A DNA stretch of 20,399 nucleotides from an uncultured delta proteobacterium (GTDB taxonomy: Bacteria; Myxococcota_A; Bradymonadia; REDH01). Numbering within the stretch: the first letter of the stretch is position 1; every line of letters begins with the position of its first letter. Shown here piece by piece: positions 7,077-14,115 of this stretch. The notes under the pieces were generated by a model that saw only the letters and a program-made list of their open reading frames with translations, made no database searches and was not told the DNA's origin. The position numbers and the translations under genes were made by a program. The stretch is taken from contig CAIWGR010000217.1 of assembly GCA_903912275.1 (NCBI GenBank), forward strand, positions 1-20,399, given 5' to 3'.

Positions 7077-8002
7077 TAGCCACGAGTCAGGCGCGGCTCA
7101 AACCTCCCGATTGCGCCGGGAACCATCGGGATCGAGTTCGCGGGGCGGGCGAGCCGAGCCGCTAACGCATCGCGCATGACTTCGAGGGGCGCCGTACGCT
7201 CCGTCCAAAGTTCGAAGGCCGCTGCTCCCTGATGCAGCAACATCGTCGCACCATCAAAAGCCGCGCGCCCCGTCCAGATGCTCAGCGGTGAAGGTGCGCC
7301 CCCGTAACTCAAATCGAAGAGCTCTGCGCGTTGATCGAGCGCGCGCCAAGGCAGACGCGCCTCCTGGCCAGCGCATCGCGCAACACTCCGGATACCTACC
7401 GCGTCGATGACGAGTGCCGCATCAGCGAATGCCTCCTCGAGCGCGGTGACATCTCCCGGATGTTGGAGTTGGAGTACCTGCCACCGAGCCCGGTTCGCGG
7501 GATGCAGCATCTGTGAGGCGCAGAGCGCCCGCGCGTGAGCTGCCGTGCGATTGACCACCAGTACGCCTTCTGCCCATTGTCCGAGCGCATGAGCGGCCGC
7601 GCGCGCCGCGCCACCCGCACCCAGCAAGATCACCCGCTGTCCCTCTGAATGTGCGCCACACGAGGTCAGCATGGCCCACAGGCCATCGGGATCTGTATTG
7701 AAGGCCTCTGCTCCGCGCTGGCCAATGCGCCACGTATTGGCCGCGCCCGTCGCCTGCACAAGCGGAGAACAGAACTTCGCCATGTCGCAGGCGACCAACT
7801 TGTAGGGCGCCGTAACGTTCAGCCCCCGAAATCCCTCCGCGGGGGCACGGCGCAAAAAGACCGGTAACTCGGACGCGAGGAGCGAGCGGGCCTCGTAGGT
7901 GGGCGGCAATCCCACGGCCTGCAGCGCCGCGTTCTGCATTGCAGGCGAGGCGGAGCCGCTCACGTCTGCCCCCACGACCGCGAATCTACCCGTTGCGAAC
8001 AT
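7076..8002 (-). CDS. aroE: Shikimate dehydrogenase
   Basis: NADPH-dependent reduction of 3-dehydroshikimate to shikimate, the fourth step of the chorismate/aromatic amino acid pathway, in the cytoplasm. Visible motifs are the shikimate-binding SGSASP at 15-20, NVTAPYK at 62-68 with catalytic Lys68, NTDPDG at 102-107 with the partner Asp104, and the nucleotide loop GAGGAARA at 128-135. NRT at 151-153 is typical of NADP preference, followed by DLSYGGAPSPL and QGAAAFELWT near the C-terminus. At 308 residues it is somewhat longer than the usual 270-290. Gln replaces the more common His after the SxSP motif. No strong ribosome site precedes ATG 8002. It heads a three-gene operon with two envelope proteins not obviously related to its pathway, and diverges from ribF. 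Confidence 0.94.
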   Translation of the reverse strand: MFATGRFAVVGADVSGSASPAMQNAALQAVGLPPTYEARSLLASELPVFLRRAPAEGFRGLNVTAPYKLVACDMAKFCSPLVQATGAANTWRIGQRGAEAFNTDPDGLWAMLTSCGAHSEGQRVILLGAGGAARAAAHALGQWAEGVLVVNRTAAHARALCASQMLHPANRARWQVLQLQHPGDVTALEEAFADAALVIDAVGIRSVARCAGQEARLPWRALDQRAELFDLSYGGAPSPLSIWTGRAAFDGATMLLHQGAAAFELWTERTAPLEVMRDALAARLARPANSIPMVPGAIGRFEPRLTRG

Positions 8003-8035
8003 CTGGCACCTTGCACGCCGACGGCCTAGAAGCCT

Positions 8036-8051
8036 GCGGGCACTTGCCCGC
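8036..8051. promoter_or_regulatory. Inverted repeat in the aroE-ribF divergent gap
   Basis: GCGGGCA and TGCCCGC are perfect seven-base arms separated by two bases, in the middle of the 81-base region between two divergent starts. It could be an operator half-way between two promoters, but at this GC content a chance palindrome is possible. No clear -35/-10 pair is visible around it. Confidence 0.3.
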
Positions 8052-8083
8052 CGAGATCATTCGCCGCATGGAAGCCTAAGTCG

Positions 8084-8995
8084 ATGCAACCCTCGAATCA
8101 ACGAACTGTCGTCACCATCGGTAACTTCGACGGTGTACACCTCGGCCATCGGCGCCTCGTCGATGCAGCGGTGGCAGATGCGAACCGGACCGGCGCAGAT
8201 GCCGTCGCCGTTACCTTCGAGCCCCACCCCGTCTGCTTCTTCAAGGGTGTCACGCCGGAGACCTTCCGACTTCAGACGCCCGACAGCCGAGACGCCACGC
8301 TCATCGGGCTGGGGCTACGTCATGTTGATCGACTGACCTTCGATGAAGCGCTCACCGCGATGACGCCGGAGTCCTTTGTCGATCTACTGGTTGCGCGCCA
8401 TCCAGGCATCTTGGGAGTCCACGTCGGTGGAGACTTCCGGTTCGGTCGCGGCCGCGCCGGCGACACGGAGATGCTCGGCGCACTCGGGGCGCGCCACGGG
8501 TTCACGGTCACGGTCCATGAAGCAGTTACCCATCTCGGCGAGACCGTCTCGTCATCCCGGGTCCGGAGCGCGCTGCGTTCGTCGGAGATGGAACTCGTGG
8601 CGGCGCTACTCGGCAGAACTTATGCGATCGCGGGCGATGTCGCAGCGGGCCACGGGCGTGGCCGAACACTGGGCGTCCCAACGCTGAACCTCTATCCGAG
8701 TGGCCACCTGCTGCCTGCGTTTGGCGTCTTCGTTGCGACCATCGTGACGGAGGCGACCGTGATCGCTGCCGTCGCAAACCTCGGGGTTCGTCCTACCTTT
8801 GCGGACGACCCTCGCATCTCGCTCGAGGCGCATGCGCTGACTCCGTTCGAGCCATTCGAAGGAGCCGTAGCCGTCCAACTGCATGCCTACCTCCGCGCTG
8901 AGAAGCGCTTCGAAGACACGACCGCACTGCGGACCCAAATCGGCATCGACATCGCTTCTGCGACCGCCTGGCACGCCGCTCACCCGCGACCCTAG
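8084..8995 (+). CDS. ribF: Bifunctional riboflavin kinase / FAD synthetase
   Basis: Phosphorylates riboflavin to FMN and adenylylates FMN to FAD. Of 303 residues, the N-terminal nucleotidyltransferase domain has GNFDGVHLGHR at 13-23 (HxGH type), FEPHP at 45-49, GGDFRFGRGRAG at 115-126 and SSSRVR at 156-161. The kinase domain has GHGRGRTLGVPTLNL at 189-203 and NLGVRPTF near 228. It also carries the catalytic-Glu segment LEAHAL and the closing YLRAEKRFED...QIGID. Length matches the family (about 300-310). The stop TAG lies in a CTAG tetranucleotide that is also the stop of the convergent wzc-like gene. No FMN riboswitch is visible upstream. Confidence 0.95.
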   Translation: MQPSNQRTVVTIGNFDGVHLGHRRLVDAAVADANRTGADAVAVTFEPHPVCFFKGVTPETFRLQTPDSRDATLIGLGLRHVDRLTFDEALTAMTPESFVDLLVARHPGILGVHVGGDFRFGRGRAGDTEMLGALGARHGFTVTVHEAVTHLGETVSSSRVRSALRSSEMELVAALLGRTYAIAGDVAAGHGRGRTLGVPTLNLYPSGHLLPAFGVFVATIVTEATVIAAVANLGVRPTFADDPRISLEAHALTPFEPFEGAVAVQLHAYLRAEKRFEDTTALRTQIGIDIASATAWHAAHPRP

Positions 8996-11229
8996 GCGGC
9001 CGAATCTCCGCCCTGCGCCTTGTCCTCGGGCTGGCCGTAGTACTCGCCGTAATGGCGGTAATAGTAGTAGTAATATCCCCCGCGCCGACGCCCCTCGACG
9101 TCGATGGCGTTCAGCACCACGCCGAGCAGGTTGGCGTTCACACCGCGCAGAAGGTCAACGGCCCGCGCGATCATCTCGCGGCGCGTCGAACCTGAGCGAG
9201 CTACCAGCACCACGCCATCAACAGCCGCACCGATGATGGCCGCATCGGTCACGGGCACCACAGGCGGAGAGTCGAACACGACCATGCCGAACCGCTCTGC
9301 GAGTTCAGCAATCAGCTCACGGAACCTGTCTGACTGCAGGAGTTCAGCAGGGTTCTCGGGTACGCTGCCGCAGGGAATGAGATAGAGACCAGGAACACGC
9401 GTGGCCTGGATGACCTCGTCGAGGGAGGCCTCGCCCATGAGCACGCTGGAGAGTCCGAGCGTACCGTCGAGACCGAAGACTTTATGAAGGCGTGGCTTGC
9501 GCATGTCGCCATCGACAATCACGACGGTGCTTCCAGACTGGGCCATGACGGCGGCGAGGCTAACCGATGCGGTCGTCTTGCCCTCCCGAGGCCCGGCGGA
9601 GGTGACGAGGATGGAACGCAACGGCTGCTCTGATCCCATGAAGATAAGATTGGTGCGAATGGAGCGACAGGACTCCGCCATGGTCGACTTGGGAAAGTCG
9701 ATGACGAAGGTATCTCTCTCAAAATCCTCACCCTTGGCCGGCGCACGAGAGGAGCGTCTGGAACCGGTCCCGCGCGTGATGTTGGGGAGGAACCCGAGGG
9801 CCGTAACGCCGATGAGTCGCTCGAGTTCACCAACCGATCGGACTGAGGTGTCCATGACTTCGACGAGGTAGGCCAGCACGAACGCCAACAGAAGACCGAG
9901 CGCGAAGGCGGCAAGCATCGAAAAGCCTACCCTCGGATAGACAGGCACTCTGTCTTCCGTGGCCCTCTCAACAATCGCCACGCGGTTCTGCTGCAGCATC
10001 CGCGCCATCTCGACCTCCTTAAGGCGGCGCTCAATCATCCGGTAGAGGTCTCTGTCTGCTGCTGCCGCCGAAACGAGGTTGTTGTAGGTCAGCTCATCCT
10101 GGCCCATCGCGAGTGCCTCGGAGCGGGTTTGGTCAAGCTGGGCGCGTAGCTCGCTGACCCGCTTCTCGGCCTGGGCCAGCTGAGCTTCGACGGCACGGAT
10201 AGAGTTGCGAACCTCGCGCAACAGCATCGAGCGCACCTCCGTCAGCTGCTGCTTGACAGAGGCGAGCTGCGGGTGGCCATCGAGATAGGTCGCCTCGAGT
10301 CTGGTGCGCTCTACGGTAAGGTCGACCAATCGAACCTTGAGGCCCTCGATGAGCTCCGAGGAGATGACGCCTTGCACCGCTGCATCGAGCAGTGCTTCGT
10401 CGGTCTTCACGAGGCGGTGCTGCTCGGCCGCTACACGCAGGCCGCGAGCATCCGACTCGGCTTGGAACAGCTGGGCGCTTAGTGCTCCGAGCGCCTCGCC
10501 CGTCAGGTTCTGCTTGTCGTCGAGAGAGATGGAGAGGATGTTCCTCTCTTTGCGAAAGTCGTACACCGCCGATTCGGAGGCCGTGAGCTGTTTGCCGAGG
10601 TCTTCATACTGTTGGCGAAGCCAGACCGCGGAGCTCTCCGAAACATCGAGGCGACGCTTCACCCGCTGATCGATGTAGACTTCGGCGACCGTGTTCGCCA
10701 TCTGCGTCGCGATCTTCGGCGACGAAGCGCGTGCGTGGATTCGGACGAGCGACGACTCGAAGACAGGCTCGATGGTGATGGCACCCATGACAACCGCTGC
10801 GGCATCGGCCTTCGCGAGGGCCGCCCGAAGCTCGACCGGTGACTTCACGTCCGAGAGGCCAAGAAAGGACGCGTCTTCGCGCAGGGCAAGCCGATTGGCG
10901 ACGTCTTCGGCGACAGCGCGACCGCCGATCACCCGATACTGCGACTCAAAATTCAAGCGAAGTTCACGCGCGCCGCGGCTACCGATCTGCTGATCGATTC
11001 CCGCCGACATGCTGCCGAGTACGTTGGGCGACTCGGTGTCGAGGTCTACCAGCGCGGTCGCCCGGTAGAGCGGCGCGATGGTCCGCAGGTAGAAGAAGGT
11101 TCCAAGCATCGCGATGAGCACGACGCTGACCGTCAGCCAGAGGTGGCGGAGGATCAGTCCAAGGTAGTCGACCTGCAACGCCGTCGTGGACTCAACGGAT
11201 GCGCGGGGCTGTGTCTCTTCGCTGCTCAT
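8992..11229 (-). CDS. Wzc-like polysaccharide co-polymerase with BY-kinase domain
   Basis: An inner-membrane protein of 745 residues that controls surface-polysaccharide polymerisation and export and autophosphorylates on tyrosine. An N-terminal Wzz domain with a first TM (about 30-50) is followed by a long coiled-coil periplasmic part. Next come a GNVR-like region (YNNLVSAAAADRDLYRMI) and a second TM (about 420-440). The cytoplasmic kinase has Walker A GPREGKTT (about 546-553), Walker A' VVIVDGDMRKPR (about 569-580) and Walker B VVFDSPP (about 650). The tail is a tyrosine cluster, nine Tyr within about 13 residues (719-731), the normal autophosphorylation site. ATG 11229 follows GAGAG at a good distance and the OPX gene's stop by seven bases; a longer frame from 11277 overlaps that gene and was not preferred. 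Confidence 0.93.
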   Translation of the reverse strand: MSSEETQPRASVESTTALQVDYLGLILRHLWLTVSVVLIAMLGTFFYLRTIAPLYRATALVDLDTESPNVLGSMSAGIDQQIGSRGARELRLNFESQYRVIGGRAVAEDVANRLALREDASFLGLSDVKSPVELRAALAKADAAAVVMGAITIEPVFESSLVRIHARASSPKIATQMANTVAEVYIDQRVKRRLDVSESSAVWLRQQYEDLGKQLTASESAVYDFRKERNILSISLDDKQNLTGEALGALSAQLFQAESDARGLRVAAEQHRLVKTDEALLDAAVQGVISSELIEGLKVRLVDLTVERTRLEATYLDGHPQLASVKQQLTEVRSMLLREVRNSIRAVEAQLAQAEKRVSELRAQLDQTRSEALAMGQDELTYNNLVSAAAADRDLYRMIERRLKEVEMARMLQQNRVAIVERATEDRVPVYPRVGFSMLAAFALGLLLAFVLAYLVEVMDTSVRSVGELERLIGVTALGFLPNITRGTGSRRSSRAPAKGEDFERDTFVIDFPKSTMAESCRSIRTNLIFMGSEQPLRSILVTSAGPREGKTTASVSLAAVMAQSGSTVVIVDGDMRKPRLHKVFGLDGTLGLSSVLMGEASLDEVIQATRVPGLYLIPCGSVPENPAELLQSDRFRELIAELAERFGMVVFDSPPVVPVTDAAIIGAAVDGVVLVARSGSTRREMIARAVDLLRGVNANLLGVVLNAIDVEGRRRGGYYYYYYRHYGEYYGQPEDKAQGGDSAA

Positions 11230-11236
11230 TGCGCTC

Positions 11237-11833
11237 TCAGTTAAGCAGCTGGAAGGTGGGCACGAAGACGACGTCACCGGGCCAGAGAAGGAGGTTGGGA
11301 GCTCGCCCCTTCATGATCTCTTGAAGCGGCACTTCGACCCTGACCTGATGACCGTCGACCATCCGGGTAACCACCACGTCACCGCTCGCGTTCGTGGCGT
11401 CGATGCCCTTGGCGGCTGCTACCGCATCCACGACGGTGAGGCCGGGCGTGTAGAGCATGCTACCAGGCGAGACGACCTGCCCCACAACGGAGACGCGACG
11501 GGATCTCATCTCAACGAGCGAACAGGTGACGAGGGGCGCTTTGAGAAACGTGGCGGCAAGCCGCTGTGTGACATCCTCTTCGAGCTCTGCGCAGGTGCGA
11601 CCCTGCGCGGTAACCGTTCCGACGAGCGGAAAGCGGATCACACCCATGTCGTTCACAACGAAACTTCCGCTCAGGTCATCCTGGCCAAAAACCTTCAAAG
11701 CGAAAGAGTCGCCCACTCCAAGGCGGCCCGGATCCTGAAACTGCCACGACTTTTCAGCCCACTCCAAATAGGAGTCCGACACAGCAGGGTGACAGGCACC
11801 GAGTAGCAAGAGGCTCAGGGTAAGGCGGCGCAT
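11237..11833 (-). CDS. Short Wza-like polysaccharide export (OPX) lipoprotein
   Basis: 198 residues from ATG 11833. The signal sequence ends in the lipobox LLGAC, making Cys14 the lipidated residue. Residues about 36-105 are a Poly_export domain (LGVGDSFALKVFGQDDLSG). One SLBB-type domain follows (VSVVGQVVSPGSMLYTPGLTVVDAV, about 113-137), and the protein ends with LLWPGDVVFVPT. E. coli Wza is about twice as long and has a C-terminal amphipathic helix forming the outer-membrane pore. None is present here, so this protein belongs with the short OPX proteins that rely on a separate barrel. The beta-barrel gene lies 64 bases upstream in the same operon and the BY-kinase gene immediately downstream. 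An in-frame upstream ATG at 11872 was rejected because it would place extra residues before the signal peptide. Confidence 0.92.
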   Translation of the reverse strand: MRRLTLSLLLLGACHPAVSDSYLEWAEKSWQFQDPGRLGVGDSFALKVFGQDDLSGSFVVNDMGVIRFPLVGTVTAQGRTCAELEEDVTQRLAATFLKAPLVTCSLVEMRSRRVSVVGQVVSPGSMLYTPGLTVVDAVAAAKGIDATNASGDVVVTRMVDGHQVRVEVPLQEIMKGRAPNLLLWPGDVVFVPTFQLLN

Positions 11834-11897
11834 CGGAACGAACTCACAACAGACTACCAGACCCAACGCCAAACAGAGGCCAACGCACCGACAAGCA

Positions 11898-13238
11898 TCA
11901 GTACTTGAGTTCGACCGTGAAGTAGGCCTGATGCCGAGTGAACTCGTTGATCTGCGTCAAATCGCCAGGGGAAACCAGTTCGGTGGGATCAGCCGTTCCC
12001 GCACCAGCCGCGTCGACACCGCCCGTGGCCGATCCCGCCCGCGTCTCAAACAGATACTTGAACCCCGCCGTGACGCCCTTCGCGACCTTGAAGCCAATCC
12101 GGCCCTCGGCCGTCGCGACCACATCGGTGGTGGCAGTCACAAGAGGATCCTGCTGGTCTGGTCCGAAGCTTCGGAAAGAGGCAGCAACCCGCGCTGACGC
12201 GTCGAAAAGTTGATCGTTCGTAGCGTACTTCGCGGAGAGACGATCGAACTGAACCCACGAGTACCGAGCGGTATCTGCAAAGTCGCGCAGATACTCTAGT
12301 GAGAGAGTGTTCCGACGCGAGAGATAGTAGGTCGCGCGGGCGTTGGCGACGAAGGATGATGGAGTGTCGAGCGTTCCGTAGTCTACGAAAGCCGTTCCAA
12401 TTTCCGCGCCAACTTCGAGCTGCGACGAGAGGAGGGTCTCGCCGCCTACAAAGAGTCTGATCGGCGTCGTGTCGAGGTTCGTGAGGGTTGTCCCCGATCC
12501 CTCGCCAGAGCCTTCGCCTACGACTGTGGTCTTCTTGTCGAACACATTGTTTTCGACGGTTGCCACAACGTTCACCGCTGTTCTCGGCAGGAAATTGTAG
12601 CGCACCTCACCGCGCCCTTTGCCAACACCCTTGTCTCGGAAGTCGTATCCGTCTCCGTTGGAGTACTGGAGGAAGGCATAGGCTCCTCGCGCAAGCGCGC
12701 TGAATCCAAGGCGTGCCTTGGAAGCCGACCCTCCGGGATGAAAGCCAAGCTCAGCGGCAGCCTCGTTGAAGACCGCGGTAATGGGCTGACCCGTCGGAGA
12801 GGGATTGGGCGCAGAGGAGACCCGAAGCTGATCGGAGGGCGTAAGTGAGAGCGCACCGCCCGGGTTCAGCTTCAGCGAAAAGACGCCTCCCACATCGGGA
12901 GCCGACTGATCCTGCTGACCGTCCGGCACAAGCAGGTACTGGCGCCATCCGAGCCCTGCACCAGCGTTGACCTGCATCAAGCCCGTTGCGGGGGTCGAGA
13001 GGTTCACGGAGGGGCGCAGGTTGAACTGAGCAACGGAGTTATCGCCCGCGCTACTAGCTTGGACGTTGGAGTTGAAGCCAAACTCCGTGCCAAGCCGCGC
13101 ATCAATCTTCAGTTGACCGACACGCAGGCCATCGCCCGCGGCAAAGGCACTGGAGGTACCAACGGTACCTCCGACAACCAACACCATCAAAGAGAGCAGG
13201 CGGCCACCAACCGTGGACGCCAGAACATTGAATTTCAC
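11898..13238 (-). CDS. Outer-membrane beta-barrel protein of the polysaccharide export operon
   Basis: 446 residues with a signal peptide cleaved after SAFA near residue 33. The mature chain is an unbroken series of alternating amphipathic strands with polar turns, ending in a hydrophobic/aromatic strand (YFTVELKY), as BAM-inserted proteins do. No plug or catalytic domain is visible. Start is GTG 13238, overlapping the preceding stop as GTGA. Its place directly before a short OPX gene suggests it is the porin partner, as reported for the Wzp barrels paired with WzaX/S/B in Myxococcus xanthus. I infer that function from context; the sequence itself shows only the barrel. Confidence 0.85.
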   Translation of the reverse strand: MKFNVLASTVGGRLLSLMVLVVGGTVGTSSAFAAGDGLRVGQLKIDARLGTEFGFNSNVQASSAGDNSVAQFNLRPSVNLSTPATGLMQVNAGAGLGWRQYLLVPDGQQDQSAPDVGGVFSLKLNPGGALSLTPSDQLRVSSAPNPSPTGQPITAVFNEAAAELGFHPGGSASKARLGFSALARGAYAFLQYSNGDGYDFRDKGVGKGRGEVRYNFLPRTAVNVVATVENNVFDKKTTVVGEGSGEGSGTTLTNLDTTPIRLFVGGETLLSSQLEVGAEIGTAFVDYGTLDTPSSFVANARATYYLSRRNTLSLEYLRDFADTARYSWVQFDRLSAKYATNDQLFDASARVAASFRSFGPDQQDPLVTATTDVVATAEGRIGFKVAKGVTAGFKYLFETRAGSATGGVDAAGAGTADPTELVSPGDLTQINEFTRHQAYFTVELKY

Positions 13239-13834
13239 GGCGTCACCGCCGGGCTCGTAATCACGTCTGACGTGGCCGGCTCGTCAACGCTGTCACCGAC
13301 GGGAATGAACTCATCTGCAGAGAAGCCGGCCGCCATGTCCTCATCGCCCTCCAGTCCATCAAGCCCCGTCAGTCCGCCCGTTGAAGACTCGCCGTCCGGA
13401 ACCCCGTCGCCATTGGCATCAAGGCCACCGCCCACGACGCCTCCAGCCTCGCAGGCCTCAGCAGTTGCGATCGCCATTTTGGCATTCTTGTTCGCCAGAA
13501 TGAGCAGGCTCAACTGGGCCTGCGCCGTCGACGCGTCGCCACTGGCCACAGCCGAGCCGAGCGTGCTCAGCGCCACGCTACCCGTAGACTCAAAGGAGTT
13601 GAGCGTCTGCGCGATCTGATTCAAGCAGCTCGCTACCTTGACCTGCGGGGGCTGCGCCGATTCCGCCAAGTCTGCACGGGACGCAGCGTCGGAGACGATC
13701 GCACGGATCTCGTTGAGCAACGCGTTTCCTTGCTCCAGCGCAGAACCACCGGCCGTCTGTGCGCCGAGCGGACTACCGGCCAAGAGTAGACCGTTGCATA
13801 GGACAATCATCGAGACGAGCGACCTGCGAAGCAT
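13235..13834 (-). CDS. Small secreted protein of unknown function leading the polysaccharide operon
   Basis: 199 residues from ATG 13834, which follows a GAGGTG ribosome site. A longer frame from 13945 would run through the promoter and was rejected. A signal peptide ends at LGAQ near residue 26. Residues 30-130 are mainly helical with two cysteines (in ASCLNQ and EACEAGG), plausibly a disulfide. A Gly/Asp-rich segment with DANGDGVPDGE follows, a DxNxDGxxD calcium-binding loop like those of EF-hand or thrombospondin-type-3 repeats. The tail is acidic and low-complexity. I do not recognise the family. Position as first gene, coupled by GTGA to the barrel, implies a role in export or anchoring of the polysaccharide. 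Confidence 0.8.
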   Translation of the reverse strand: MLRRSLVSMIVLCNGLLLAGSPLGAQTAGGSALEQGNALLNEIRAIVSDAASRADLAESAQPPQVKVASCLNQIAQTLNSFESTGSVALSTLGSAVASGDASTAQAQLSLLILANKNAKMAIATAEACEAGGVVGGGLDANGDGVPDGESSTGGLTGLDGLEGDEDMAAGFSADEFIPVGDSVDEPATSDVITSPAVTP

Positions 13835-13874
13835 GACACACCTCAAGGCTAACACAAGAGAAGCAATGTAGGAG

Positions 13875-13903
13875 AATTTACCGACGCTCGCAACCCAAGT
13901 CAA
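13875..13903 (-). promoter_or_regulatory. Sigma-70-type promoter of the polysaccharide export operon
   Basis: On the minus strand, TTGACT (13903-13898) and TAAATT (13880-13875) are separated by 17 bases. Transcription would start near 13868, about 34 bases before ATG 13834, with GAGGTG (13844-13839) as ribosome site. It is the best-formed promoter in this gap and would drive the four genes down to 8992. Confidence 0.6.
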
Positions 13904-13940
13904 AGGAAACTGTCGATTGCTTCCCTGTGTGACATCCCGC

Positions 13941-13968
13941 GTCAACCCACCATTCTCAATGGGTTAAC
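13941..13968. promoter_or_regulatory. Inverted repeat upstream of the polysaccharide operon promoter
   Basis: GTCAACCCA (13941-13949) and TGGGTTAAC (13960-13968) form nine-base arms with one mismatch around a ten-base centre, with arm centres about 19 bases apart. The site is about 40 bases upstream of the -35 box, where an activator could bind. It lacks the U-tract of a terminator. The remainder of the 281-base gap (13835-14115) shows no gene; a CTGACGTCAG palindrome lies at 13994-14003. Confidence 0.35.
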
Positions 13969-14115
13969 GGAACACCCGCGCAAAAAGATCGCACTGACGT
14001 CAGGAAAGGCAACCCCACCGACGGCAGGTCCAACCAGTGCTTTAAGGCCTCTGATGGAACCTGCAACCGGACGAACCGCACAAACCCAGAAGCAGGCCCT
14101 CTCGCCCAGGAAGAA

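Noticed and set aside
8011..8079. Short plus-strand frame ending just before ribF (HLPAEIIRRMEA then stop, or a 3-codon ATG-GAA-GCC-TAA mini-ORF)
   Set aside because: No ribosome site and no way to show it is translated; could be a leader peptide but is more likely chance.
8003..8083. Possible FMN riboswitch before ribF
   Set aside because: The gap is only 81 bases and lacks the conserved RFN element sequences.
13994..14003. CTGACGTCAG palindrome followed on the minus strand by a T5 run
   Set aside because: No loop, and the T-run is seven bases further on, so it does not make an intrinsic terminator; too short to call an operator.
14004..14115. Terminator after the TonB-like gene
   Set aside because: No stem followed by a U-tract could be found on the minus strand; read-through into the polysaccharide operon cannot be excluded.
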